Shown here piece by piece: positions 15,970 through 27,283 of a stretch of DNA of 64,000 nt. The notes beneath the pieces are model-generated. The model saw only the letters and a program-made list of their open reading frames with translations. It was not told the DNA's origin and did no database searches. The position numbers and the translations under genes were made by a program. The stretch is from Thermoplasmata archaeon (GTDB taxonomy: Archaea > Thermoplasmatota > Thermoplasmata > Thermoplasmatales > Thermoplasmataceae): assembly GCA_021817455.1 (NCBI GenBank), contig JAKAUW010000080.1:1-64000 (forward strand), given 5' to 3'. Numbering within the stretch: position 1 is the stretch's first letter; each line of letters starts with the position of its first letter.

Positions 15970-16566
15970 TTGATAATATATCTGCTTGCCTTGCTGGGAA
16001 TTCTTCTAGGCGTTTCACTGGCCGGGCCTCCAGGGCCAGTTACAGCGATTCTTGTGAACAGGGCTTCCAGGTCCATATTGAATGGAATTTCAGTCGGCCT
16101 CGGGGCAATGACTGCAGATTTTATCCTAATGGTTGTCATTCTTGTATTCGGGCAAGTTACAAATATTTCCAGGTTCAACAATTATATCTACATCCTGGGC
16201 TCTATTTTCTTCTTTTACCTATCCATAGCAATATATCGTTCAAGGGAACCAGGCAAGGCAAGGGATAGGGAAGGATCAGGATATGTTGCGGGTCTAACTA
16301 TTGGCCTGATAAACCCTATGCAGATTGGCTGGTGGTTTACAGCGGGTCTAAGCGTGTTTCAGAAATTTGGTTCTCTGACTATTGTATTCCTGTTCGTTGG
16401 AATCCTGGCGTGGGTATTTTTCATTGCTACATTGATCTACAAGGCATCAGTCAGGTATGGCACAAAGGTGAGATATGCCATTAAGATGTTCAGTGCCCTG
16501 TCCCTCGGATTCTTCGGTGTGCTCTTCATATATCTTGCACTGTCCGGTATAATTTCATCCGTATAG
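15970..16566 (+). CDS. LysE/RhtB-family exporter
   Basis: 198 residues and six hydrophobic segments. The N-terminal GVSLAGPPGPVTAILVNRA is the LysE-family signature, and GLINPMQIGWWF is the matching motif in the second half. Members export amino acids or related small molecules. The start is the TTG at 15970, because a stop codon lies three codons upstream in frame. Confidence 0.82.
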   Translation: MIIYLLALLGILLGVSLAGPPGPVTAILVNRASRSILNGISVGLGAMTADFILMVVILVFGQVTNISRFNNYIYILGSIFFFYLSIAIYRSREPGKARDREGSGYVAGLTIGLINPMQIGWWFTAGLSVFQKFGSLTIVFLFVGILAWVFFIATLIYKASVRYGTKVRYAIKMFSALSLGFFGVLFIYLALSGIISSV

Positions 16567-16619
16567 CGCCTTAATTGTATTAGAATTTAAAAAATAAAAT
16601 TGGGAATAAAAAGAGAAAT

Positions 16620-19434
<2,815 letters not shown>

Positions 19435-19600
19435 AGGGTTATCTGGTCAGGATGCTCATCCAATTAAAAAGTTTTATTAGATTACGGTTTTTAATCAATA
19501 TTATTACAGCCAAAGTTTATAAATATGACTGTTAGAATATTCTCAAATTTATTATTTATTTAATTGAATTTTAATAAATTCTTGGAATTTGCAAAAGCTA

Positions 19601-19624
19601 CCATCATTCCTCTAAATATGATGG
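19601..19624. repeat. Hairpin in AT-rich intergenic region
   Basis: CCATCAT (19601-19607) and ATGATGG (19618-19624) form a perfect 7-bp inverted repeat with a 10-base loop. The 239-bp region 19435-19673 also has a strong TATA-like GTTTATAAATATG (about 19513-19525) that serves no known gene. A second TATA-like segment near 19641-19652 fits the gene starting at 19674. Confidence 0.35.
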
Positions 19625-19673
19625 GCTGGTACGATAACCATTAATATTTTTAACGGTAGAATACTCATGGATT

Positions 19674-19967
19674 GTGTACGCACTTTATCTGCTCAAAAAG
19701 AGCGACAAGCCTGTTATTGCCAAAATGCTAGCGGATGATATTATCGGCAGGCAGGCAATCACTGAGAAGGATACCGCATCATTCGGGCTAGACAATGACA
19801 AAATTCTTCTGCTTTATGAAGGCAGCGAGGAAGCGAACAGAAGACTCGCTGAACTCTTCAAGGACAACCTGACGCCGCTTGAAAAATCCAAGGTAGAAGA
19901 AGTCTACAAAATGATCAAAGATGAGGAATCTAGGGCTGAAGGCGGAATGGGGTTCCTCTTCAGGTGA
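19674..19967 (+). CDS. Conserved-looking small protein, operon partner of UPF0200 kinase
   Basis: 97 residues from a GTG start, no membrane segment. No family is recognised. The sequence is mixed alpha/beta at the start (YALYLLKKSDKPVIAKMLA, KILLLYEG) and then helical and charged. A TATA-like element lies about 25 nt upstream, giving a leaderless transcript. Its stop codon overlaps the next start (GTGA at 19964-19967), so it is translationally coupled to the nucleotide kinase. Confidence 0.65.
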   Translation: MYALYLLKKSDKPVIAKMLADDIIGRQAITEKDTASFGLDNDKILLLYEGSEEANRRLAELFKDNLTPLEKSKVEEVYKMIKDEESRAEGGMGFLFR

Positions 19968-20497
19968 ACTCTGTGTTAATAGTTACGGGAATGCCAGGCT
20001 CCGGCAAAGACGAATTCGTTAAAGTTGCGAAATTGCTCGGATTCAAAGATGTTCATATGGGAGATACAGTAAAGGCTTATGCCAGCAGATCCGGGATTAA
20101 AATGGTTGACAAGGAAATTGGCGCATTCGCCACAAGGGAGAGACTTGAAAAGGGAATGGATATATGGGCCAAGAGAACCGGCGAGAATATATCCAATCCA
20201 GAAAAGACCGTGGTTGATGGTCTCAGGAACATAGAGGAGCTGGAGTACTTCAAGTCTCATTTCGCTGATGCAGTTGTTATAGCCATCTATACCAACCGTG
20301 ATGAGCGCCTGAGGAGAATCCTGAAGAGAAACAGGATAGATGATGTAAAGAATGAGCCGGAACTCGAGCAGAGGGACAACAGGGAACTTGGCTGGGGGAT
20401 AGGAAGGACAATCTCACTTGCAGATCACATGATAGTGAATGACGGAACCTTGGAGGAATTCAAGGAAAAAGCCCGTGAATTCCTTTTGTCTCAGTAA
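19964..20497 (+). CDS. UPF0200-family P-loop nucleotide kinase-like protein
   Basis: 177 residues starting at a GTG. The Walker A motif is GMPGSGKDEF (residues 9-18), followed by the dephospho-CoA/adenylate kinase-like pattern: GDTVKAYASRSG, WAKRTGENI, TVVDGLRNIEELEYF and IYTNRDERLRRIL. UPF0200 proteins are archaeal relatives of dephospho-CoA kinase and adenylate kinase; a role in coenzyme A synthesis has been suggested for the family but is not shown by sequence. It is coupled to the preceding 97-aa gene and overlaps convergent purQ by 7 bases. Confidence 0.75.
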   Translation: MNSVLIVTGMPGSGKDEFVKVAKLLGFKDVHMGDTVKAYASRSGIKMVDKEIGAFATRERLEKGMDIWAKRTGENISNPEKTVVDGLRNIEELEYFKSHFADAVVIAIYTNRDERLRRILKRNRIDDVKNEPELEQRDNRELGWGIGRTISLADHMIVNDGTLEEFKEKAREFLLSQ

Positions 20498-21252
20498 CCT
20501 ATTTTTGCAATATATTGTTTGACAGCTTTGAAGAAGACCTCTCCTATGGCTGGCTCCCCAAAAATAGCCTTGTCAGTATTCCTGTACCTGTAGAACATTC
20601 TTTCAGGATGGGGCATAAGTCCTATGACGTTCCCGTCTTCATTCGATATTGCGGCTATGTCATGATCGGAACCGTTTGGGTTCCATGGATATGTGCCAAA
20701 GTTCCCATCAGGGTCAGAGTACCTGAATAATACCTGGCCCTGTTCCAAAAGCCTTTCCTGATTTTTATCTTTCTTTTGTATCTGGATCTTCCCCTCTGCA
20801 TGTGCCACTGGAACAAGATATGGCTCACTTTCCTTGAAAAAGCTCGCAAAGATCTTGTTCTTTGAAGTGATTTTTATATATGTGTATCGGCACTCGTACC
20901 TGTTGGAAGTGTTCTGTCCAAGCACTATTTCCCTTTGGTTCTCATAGTTCCACCCAGGCAGGAAACCAAGCTCGCACAGTACCTGGAAGCCGTTACATAC
21001 TCCTATGACCGGCTTGCCAGTGTCTATAAATTTCCTGAGGTCCGGTAATGAGGAACTTGCAATCCTATTTGCTAGAATCACGCCTGCCCGTATATAGTCA
21101 CCAGCAGAAAATCCGCCCGGCAGAAAAATCGCGGAAAAGTCTTCAAGCGAAACTGATTTTCTCCTCAGCTCATTTACATGAACGTAACTTGGCTCAACAC
21201 CAACTCTTTTGAAAGACTGGAAGGCTTCGTATTCATTGTTGGTCCCTTCCAT
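20491..21252 (-). CDS. purQ: Phosphoribosylformylglycinamidine synthase, glutaminase subunit PurQ
   Basis: 253 residues counted from the ATG at 21252. This is a class I glutamine amidotransferase with the nucleophile elbow GVCNGFQVL (C86) and the His/Glu of MPHPERMF. It releases ammonia from glutamine for the fourth step of purine synthesis. The usual PurQ N-terminus (V-A-I-I-R before MEGTNNEYEAF) is encoded in frame just upstream of this ATG, at 21270-21253, but no ATG, GTG or TTG precedes it before the in-frame stop at 21294-21292, which is the stop of the upstream L40e gene. The true start may be non-canonical. Confidence 0.88.
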   Translation of the reverse strand: MEGTNNEYEAFQSFKRVGVEPSYVHVNELRRKSVSLEDFSAIFLPGGFSAGDYIRAGVILANRIASSSLPDLRKFIDTGKPVIGVCNGFQVLCELGFLPGWNYENQREIVLGQNTSNRYECRYTYIKITSKNKIFASFFKESEPYLVPVAHAEGKIQIQKKDKNQERLLEQGQVLFRYSDPDGNFGTYPWNPNGSDHDIAAISNEDGNVIGLMPHPERMFYRYRNTDKAIFGEPAIGEVFFKAVKQYIAKIGY

Positions 21253-21291
21253 TCGTATGATTGCTACCCTGGGAGAACTGTCAGAGTCCGT

Positions 21292-21441
21292 TTACTGCCC
21301 GCCTCTTCTCTCCTTCGCTTTTAGTCTAAGGCCAGTGTAACCGCATTTTCTGCATTTGAGTGCTCTGGGTGAATTTCTGGCATCGCATCTCATGCATATT
21401 TTTTTGTTTAGTCTTCTTTCAACTGCTTCCGGAAATGCCAT
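21292..21441 (-). CDS. rpl40e: Large ribosomal subunit protein L40e
   Basis: 49 residues, too short for a standard ORF cut-off. The zinc ribbon is complete: ICMRCDARN and [11 protein letters not shown] (C16, C19, C30, C33), in a very basic background ending KAKERRGGQ. This is the normal archaeal eL40 length. It begins [14 protein letters not shown]. The gene is immediately upstream of, and in the same frame as, purQ, so the two are probably on one transcript. Confidence 0.92.
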   Translation of the reverse strand: MAFPEAVERRLNKKICMRCDARNSPRALKCRKCGYTGLRLKAKERRGGQ

Positions 21442-21511
21442 TTTAAATCTACCATTATCCTAAGTAATAACGCTGCGAGTATTGGAAATTACTATATGAA
21501 TGTACTTGTAC

Positions 21512-23080
21512 TCAAATGATTCTCGGCACTATAATCTCCCACAAAAGCAGTGCAATAAGAATTGCACTTGAGACGTTAAGAATACGGCTGACATTCTTCT
21601 CATCCCTGAGATACTTGAACCGCTCCCTTCTCCCTGCTATGAGCAAAGTGTCCCTGAAAAACTGTGCCCCGTCAAAGATAAGGATTGGCAGCGCGTTTGT
21701 CACTCCGAGAAGGAAATTAAACCAGAATAGCCAGTAAATCAGGTTAACAGCTCCCCAAAAAACGGGTGCGTAGAATGGGGCAGTAAACATAGAGGCTAAA
21801 CCACCGGAAATAGGGTAAAGGTAAAGGAACGGGAGGGTTATGAAACTGAGTCCTCCATACCAGGGATTGGAAAAGACACTCCGGCCGGATAGTGTCTGCT
21901 GCAACCCTGAAAGGTTGTACCCCAGTATTCCGCCATAACTTATGGTTATGCCAACAAAGCTCTGGCTTTTGTAGGCTGGGGAATTGGCAGATGGATCATA
22001 TGCCTGATAATAAGCATATTTTGACATGGTTGTAATATTCTTGTAAATAAGAGATACTTCAGGTTTTCCTGAGGATACTGTGAAATTCTCCACAACAAAG
22101 TTGACAGTTGTACCTGGAACTATGGCATCAAGCAAATCTGAGAGTGTTGTATCGTTATAGATAGGATTGCCGTTTAGGGAAACTATGGTCTGTCCAGCTA
22201 AAAGGCTTGAGTTGTACGCAGGAGTGCCAGGGCTAATAGAATTTATGACCAATCCTGCAGGGATTTCAAATGTGCTGGTGGCCTTACCATTGAAGAATGT
22301 AACGTTGTAAAGCTTTCCCGGAATTAATTGGGACGATAAAATCAGGTTGTTTACTGCATTTCCCGAATAAGAACCAAATGAAATGAGCTCAGTACCGGGA
22401 GAGATGTAGTTTGCCACAGGTGAGCTCTTGGTTATCTCCTGGATGTAAGTGCCCTCGTGAATCGGTGTAGCAGCAGGCATGAGCAGAAGGGCAAGCACAA
22501 GGAACGTAATCATTCCGAGAACTATATTTATTCCAGGTCCAGCAGCTATTAACCTTCTTCTCTTTACGGGATCCGTTTTCTGGATTTCCTCCTCATCAGG
22601 TTCGACAAATGCCCCCATTGGAACAATAAGGAAAAGGATACCAACGGAGGAGACCTTGATTCCTTGTTTTCTAGCGACAATTCCGTGGAACATCTCATGG
22701 ATAATAACGGAGATGGCCAAAGCTACAACCCCATAACCTATGGGAATTGCAGGGTTAAGCCCCGGGAGGCCAATTTCCAATGCGAGGGAAGGAGCGCTGG
22801 ATGGAGGTATGTAAAGAGAAAGGTAGGCACCATATACAAGGAGGATAATGGCAGCAACAGCTGAAATGAAGACGATAATTACGGATACCCTGCTAAACAG
22901 TATAGCTGGAAATCTGTTGGCAAACTTGTCCAGTATCTTTCTGTTCTTAACAATCTTAACAAGTAGCAAGGGTCCATATGCCTGAAAATGCTTGGTCTTA
23001 GCAAGTTTAGGGGCAAGGTAGATCATCAACATGACCCAGAGAAATATCAATAAAATAACAAACTCCAGAGTCAAGTTCAT
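21512..23080 (-). CDS. M50-family (site-2 protease-like) membrane metalloprotease with PDZ domain
   Basis: 522 residues. The zinc motif HEMFH (H128, E129, H132) sits in a membrane helix, and the third ligand is in the NALPILIFDG motif near residue 468. A PDZ-like domain (about residues 275-345, INSISPGTPAYNSSLLAG) lies between them. There are about eight membrane segments. Site-2 proteases cut membrane-bound substrates inside the bilayer, often in signalling. No substrate such as an anti-sigma factor exists in archaea; the target here is unknown. Confidence 0.88.
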   Translation of the reverse strand: MNLTLEFVILLIFLWVMLMIYLAPKLAKTKHFQAYGPLLLVKIVKNRKILDKFANRFPAILFSRVSVIIVFISAVAAIILLVYGAYLSLYIPPSSAPSLALEIGLPGLNPAIPIGYGVVALAISVIIHEMFHGIVARKQGIKVSSVGILFLIVPMGAFVEPDEEEIQKTDPVKRRRLIAAGPGINIVLGMITFLVLALLLMPAATPIHEGTYIQEITKSSPVANYISPGTELISFGSYSGNAVNNLILSSQLIPGKLYNVTFFNGKATSTFEIPAGLVINSISPGTPAYNSSLLAGQTIVSLNGNPIYNDTTLSDLLDAIVPGTTVNFVVENFTVSSGKPEVSLIYKNITTMSKYAYYQAYDPSANSPAYKSQSFVGITISYGGILGYNLSGLQQTLSGRSVFSNPWYGGLSFITLPFLYLYPISGGLASMFTAPFYAPVFWGAVNLIYWLFWFNFLLGVTNALPILIFDGAQFFRDTLLIAGRRERFKYLRDEKNVSRILNVSSAILIALLLWEIIVPRII

Positions 23081-23230
23081 TATGGGGTAATGTTTAATCT
23101 ACTAAAAATTTACACTTCAAGAGATTTATTTCGACAATAAGTAAATCATATTTACAATTTTGTTGCCATTTGCCGAAGTAATTTTTTCATAAACAAAAAT
23201 TTTTAATACTGTCTTTGCAAGTGGTAGCAT

Positions 23231-24391
23231 ATGAAAGCTACAATAACCCACATTAAAGCGGATATTGGAAGTTTGCCCGGCCATACCACGGTCTACGGCC
23301 CAGTTGTTGAAGCCGTCAGAAAGTACGTGAAAGAAAAAGGAGAATCCCTTCTGTCAGACTTTCACATATCATATGTCGGGGACGACATACAGATAACAAT
23401 GGTTCACAATAAAGGCGTGGACTGTCCAGAAATTCATGAACTAGCCTGGAACGCATTCAAGTCGGGCACCGATCTTGCAAGGAAAGTAGGGTTGTATGGC
23501 GCGGGACAGGACCTCCTCAAGGACTCCTTCTCGGGTAATATAAAGGGAATGGGCCCAGGAATTGCTGAAATGGAAATTACACCAAGGAAGTCTGAACCAT
23601 TTATTGTTTATATGATGGATAAGACCGAACCAGGTGCGTTCAACTACCCTATCTTCAAGATGTTTGCTGATCCATACAATACTCCCGGCCTGGTCATTGA
23701 CTCTAACATGCATGATGGTTTTATTTTCGAGATTTGGGACATCGTGGAAGCAAAGAGAATCTTTCTCTCCGCCCCAGAACATATGTATGACATACTCGGG
23801 ATGATTGGTTCCAAAGGAAGATACGTTATAAAGAGAGTTCACACAAAACCAAACCATGAGAAACTGCCGGACGAAAACGTAGCTGTCATAACAACAGACA
23901 AACTGTCCTTTATAGCAGGCGAATACGTGGGTAAGGATGATCCTGCAGGTATTGTCAGGATACAATCGGGTCTTCCCGCCTCCGGAGAAGCGATGGAAGC
24001 TTTTTCACACCCTTATCTAGTTTCTGGATGGATGAGGGGCTCCTTCAATGGACCTCTGATGCCAGTAGCGATGAAGGATGCCAAAATGACAAGGTTCGAT
24101 GGCCCTCCCCGGGTGGTGGGCCTTGGTTTCGTGCTTAAAGATGGCAAATTGGCCGGACCTGTTGATATGTTCGATGACCCAGCTTTTGACGGTGCCAGAA
24201 GAACAGCTGTGAAAGTTGTGGATTATTTGAGGAGAATGGGACCTTTCGAGCCTCACAGGGTACCGGAGGAAGACATGGAATACACAACACTCCCAAGAGT
24301 GCTTGAAAAATACAAGGGGCAGTTTGAGGCAGTCCCGGATATCCAGAAGAAAAAGAAAGAAGTCAAGCTTTCTACTAAGGATGTTGATTAA
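23231..24391 (+). CDS. fbp: Bifunctional fructose-1,6-bisphosphate aldolase/phosphatase
   Basis: 386 residues, the full length of the archaeal class V FBP aldolase/phosphatase. Signatures are TITHIKADIGSLPGH at the N-terminus (metal-binding His and Asp), YVGDDIQI, YGAGQDLL, EPGAFNYPIFKMFADP, and FDGPPRVVGLGF. The enzyme condenses triose phosphates and dephosphorylates the product to fructose 6-phosphate, making gluconeogenesis one-way. A TTTTTAATAC element (about 23200-23210) precedes the start. It overlaps the convergent Fe-S protein gene by 17 bases. Confidence 0.95.
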   Translation: MKATITHIKADIGSLPGHTTVYGPVVEAVRKYVKEKGESLLSDFHISYVGDDIQITMVHNKGVDCPEIHELAWNAFKSGTDLARKVGLYGAGQDLLKDSFSGNIKGMGPGIAEMEITPRKSEPFIVYMMDKTEPGAFNYPIFKMFADPYNTPGLVIDSNMHDGFIFEIWDIVEAKRIFLSAPEHMYDILGMIGSKGRYVIKRVHTKPNHEKLPDENVAVITTDKLSFIAGEYVGKDDPAGIVRIQSGLPASGEAMEAFSHPYLVSGWMRGSFNGPLMPVAMKDAKMTRFDGPPRVVGLGFVLKDGKLAGPVDMFDDPAFDGARRTAVKVVDYLRRMGPFEPHRVPEEDMEYTTLPRVLEKYKGQFEAVPDIQKKKKEVKLSTKDVD

Positions 24392-26369
24392 TCCTTCTTT
24401 CCTTTTTTTCCTTTATAAAATTCCTTACATCATAAAAGAAAATATTGTCATAAGGGCAGGCAACCACGCAAGAACCAGCCCCGACGCATTTTGAGCTCTT
24501 GAAGAAACCTTGCTTTATGAATTGGCCTGGGAGGTCCCCGAGCCCCACCTCACAGGCACTGACACAGTCTTTAGTGGGGCATGTTACGCAAGTGTCCGGG
24601 CTCCTGACCTTAAGCTTGAACAAACCGATTTTGCTGAAGAAGCCTACAAAAGTTCCCGTTGTGCACCAGCCATATCTCCTGCAGGGGCTCATTCCAACAA
24701 ACGGGATTGTGATGAAGAACGCATACCACAGGAAGTTCCAGATGAAGAAAGAAAAGAAAACCGCTGGATCTATGCCATAAATTGTATAGTTCCCTAACCC
24801 TTTAGAAGTTTCAAATGAAAGGTATGAAAGCACTATCATGAAGATCCAGGACATTGATATGTATGGATAGATGGCCGCCCTGAATTTGCTTCCAATGTTC
24901 TTCTTGCTAATATCAGACTGGTAATTGTACCCTATCATCTGCTGTCCCAGAGTCCCGCCATACATAACCGCGGAAGGGCAGAGTGTGCTGCAGTAGCTCC
25001 TTCTGCCGAAAAGTAGGGCCAGGACTGCATATAATGCATAGCTCCCGATAAGTGCTGTAATAATGGCGGGATAAACCGGGCCCAAGGCCCCTGAATTGGC
25101 CCAGAGGGGAAGAATGCGGTAGAAACTCTCCGGTCCGAAGTTAGGCCAGAAAAGTGTATAAAGTGCAAATGCGACGAGCGCAAGGGAGAGATTTACCCTT
25201 TTTTCCTTCCATTGAAGCTTTCGCATTCTGAAAACAACAAGGGCCCCCATTTCAATGCCCATGATAGCAAGGAAAACGTATGAATTCGCTATTGCGCCAA
25301 CAATGTAAGGCACATCAATGGCAACAGCGGGAAGGGAAAAGCTGTTCACGCCTCCCAACAGTGCAGAGAAAGCAGCAAAACCTGAAATACCGGGGTGGGC
25401 AGTGGAAAAGATGTAAAGTAGAGCTCCGGAAACAAAGAGTTCTGAGAGGAATGACAAAAGCAGGACCTTGAACATAAAGGAAGGATGTTTCAGCCACCCA
25501 ACCCTTTTCCCGTTGGCAGTCGGTTCCAATGCTATGTAAAAGTAAAAGGTCATCCCAAGAAGCATTCCGATTCCATAAACAAGCCAAGAAAGATAGAATG
25601 GAACAGAGGATACCTCCCCAAGAAATACTCCCAGGGACATTACAGAATAAATAATGAAAAGACCAGAGATTTTGCTCATTTCTGTTTCAGTAATTGTATT
25701 CCTCCTGTTAGCTATCCATTCAAACAGTATGATCATGAATGCTACCATGAAGGCAGTGAATGCTAAGGTGAGCCACTTCATGAAAAAGGTGTCCTGGAGC
25801 ATTGAAGGTGTTGCTGCTGACATTGCGATTATTGAGCCGAACATGAGTTTTTCAGTGCGCGGTTCCTTGAAAAAGTAAAGAATGAACAGCATTTCGGAAA
25901 TCATGGGGATCACGAACAGGAAGCTGTTAATTCCTGAGGTAAAATAACCCAGTATATCTGACGTTCCAGCCAGAGAAATCCTGGCATTCTGGGTGTATGC
26001 AACAGTGAAGAGAAATGCACCCATGGAAACCTCATTCCAGGCAAATAATATGGAAAACGCCATTGCCATTTTCCGGGTTATTTTTTTTATTTGAGTGTGC
26101 GTGGAAATCCAAAGCAGGAAAACAATTGCTATGGTCATGAAGAACATGGCCAGATTCACTGTCAGTATTGTTGTAAAAAATCCAGGCGGTGCGGCAGCGT
26201 AATAGGTGAGCGCATTAAGCATGCTGCCCATCATGGTCAGCAGAATGACCATATAAGCCATCTTCTTGAGGGTGAAATTATCAGAATTCTGCTTCAGGTA
26301 ATTGAGACTGTAAGCAATGAACATTGTCATAATAACGATAACAGCTATGACTATGGGCAAATTCTGCAT
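24375..26369 (-). CDS. Polytopic membrane iron-sulfur protein (NapH/CcoG-like C-terminus)
   Basis: 664 residues. About 450 residues of closely spaced membrane segments lead into a NapH/NosR/CcoG-like region with CSTLCPSAVMYGG (about residue 472) and further membrane segments, SPCRRYGWCTTG, and a cytoplasmic-type ferredoxin tail. That tail has C-x2-C-x4-C-x3-C (CVTCPTKDCVSAC) and C-x5-C-x3-CP (CVGAGSCVVACP), seven cysteines in all. It begins divergently from the terminal oxidase operon, 222 bp away, so a role in electron transfer or oxidase maturation is likely. The long N-terminal membrane part is not a recognised family. Confidence 0.7.
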   Translation of the reverse strand: MQNLPIVIAVIVIMTMFIAYSLNYLKQNSDNFTLKKMAYMVILLTMMGSMLNALTYYAAAPPGFFTTILTVNLAMFFMTIAIVFLLWISTHTQIKKITRKMAMAFSILFAWNEVSMGAFLFTVAYTQNARISLAGTSDILGYFTSGINSFLFVIPMISEMLFILYFFKEPRTEKLMFGSIIAMSAATPSMLQDTFFMKWLTLAFTAFMVAFMIILFEWIANRRNTITETEMSKISGLFIIYSVMSLGVFLGEVSSVPFYLSWLVYGIGMLLGMTFYFYIALEPTANGKRVGWLKHPSFMFKVLLLSFLSELFVSGALLYIFSTAHPGISGFAAFSALLGGVNSFSLPAVAIDVPYIVGAIANSYVFLAIMGIEMGALVVFRMRKLQWKEKRVNLSLALVAFALYTLFWPNFGPESFYRILPLWANSGALGPVYPAIITALIGSYALYAVLALLFGRRSYCSTLCPSAVMYGGTLGQQMIGYNYQSDISKKNIGSKFRAAIYPYISMSWIFMIVLSYLSFETSKGLGNYTIYGIDPAVFFSFFIWNFLWYAFFITIPFVGMSPCRRYGWCTTGTFVGFFSKIGLFKLKVRSPDTCVTCPTKDCVSACEVGLGDLPGQFIKQGFFKSSKCVGAGSCVVACPYDNIFFYDVRNFIKEKKERRINQHP

Positions 26370-26520
26370 GTTTCAGGATTGTTGCCTCCTATAAAATGGT
26401 TGAATGAGATGATAGGTTGTGTTAACTTATACTTAAAGCAAAATAGAATCAACAATCAAAATTATGCGGCACCGACCAAATAAGGAATAGTTTTTCCTTG
26501 CAATTATACAAATTATTATG

Positions 26521-26540
26521 GAACCAATATTTACTGGTTC
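26521..26540. promoter_or_regulatory. Palindrome upstream of the oxidase operon
   Basis: GAACCAAT (26521-26528) and ACTGGTTC (26533-26540) form an inverted repeat with one mismatch and a 4-base spacer. It lies about 15 bases before the TATA-like AAATTTAAATAAT (about 26560-26572), a position suited to an activator or repressor. The start codon of the first oxidase-operon gene is at 26592. Confidence 0.4.
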
Positions 26541-26591
26541 TGCCCAACACACTTCAAAAAAAATTTAAATAATGTCTTTCAATCCATCAAT

Positions 26592-26840
26592 ATGGAAGAA
26601 AAGGGTAGACTCATAGTCACCTTTTTAGTAATCTCTGTGGTGATTGGGGTAATTGCATACTTCTTGTTGCAATTCCTGTTTTCCCTGTTCTTTTTCGGTT
26701 ATCCGGGAATTGCAGAGGGGCAATCCTCAGACCCCGCTATTTCAACAGGAATAGCTTCCGGTGCTTTTGCCATAATGTTCCTGTTGTACCCTGTTTATAA
26801 ATATGGGGACAGAAGTTCCATGGGAGATGACTTCAGGTGA
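26592..26840 (+). CDS. Small two-helix membrane protein of the oxidase operon
   Basis: 82 residues with two hydrophobic helices (about 7-35 and 50-67) and a short charged tail. No family is recognised. It is the first gene of the oxidase operon and its stop overlaps the GTG start of subunit II (GTGA at 26837-26840), so it is very probably a small oxidase subunit or assembly factor. A TATA-like element about 25-30 nt upstream gives a nearly leaderless mRNA. Confidence 0.65.
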   Translation: MEEKGRLIVTFLVISVVIGVIAYFLLQFLFSLFFFGYPGIAEGQSSDPAISTGIASGAFAIMFLLYPVYKYGDRSSMGDDFR

Positions 26841-27283
26841 ACAGCAAACTAAAAAATGAGATGATTTATTCAATTGTGGTTATAGTTATCCTGCTGGTGG
26901 TAGCCATTATCAATGTCAATTACATAGATGGGCATATGGCAAACATTGCGCAGCCTGAGAATAACAGCACTGTTCCGGCAAATTCGACCATCATTAAAGT
27001 CACCGGATACCAGTGGGCATGGAGTTTTACTTATACAAATGGAACAACATCCACCGATGTCCTTTATGCCCAGGCTGGGCACGCCTACACGCTCCAGGTC
27101 ACTTCAAAGGATGTTATCCATGATTTGCTGATACCCAATCTTGGAGTTCAGGTTTACGCGGTTCCGGGACACCCAAACCAGGTTACATTCGAGCCCACCA
27201 AGCCTGGGACATATATCTTTGAGTGTGTAGAGTATTGCGGCCAGGACCACTACCTGATGAGAGGATACTTGGAGGTTTCTTAG
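26837..27283 (+). CDS. Terminal oxidase subunit II with CuA site
   Basis: 148 residues, short, as in B-type oxidases. One N-terminal membrane anchor (about residues 8-25) is followed by a cupredoxin domain. All CuA ligands are visible: His in VIHDLLIP, and the C-x3-C-x3-H-x2-M cluster in CVEYCGQDHYLM near the C-terminus. The site receives electrons from a soluble or membrane-bound copper protein or cytochrome and passes them to subunit I. The GTG start overlaps the preceding gene, and subunit I begins directly after the stop. Confidence 0.92.
   Translation: MNSKLKNEMIYSIVVIVILLVVAIINVNYIDGHMANIAQPENNSTVPANSTIIKVTGYQWAWSFTYTNGTTSTDVLYAQAGHAYTLQVTSKDVIHDLLIPNLGVQVYAVPGHPNQVTFEPTKPGTYIFECVEYCGQDHYLMRGYLEVS

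Noticed and set aside
23441-23965. 174-codon open frame on the minus strand opposite the FBP aldolase/phosphatase gene
   Set aside because: Cys- and Trp-rich composition unlike neighbouring proteins, and the plus-strand gene is unambiguous.
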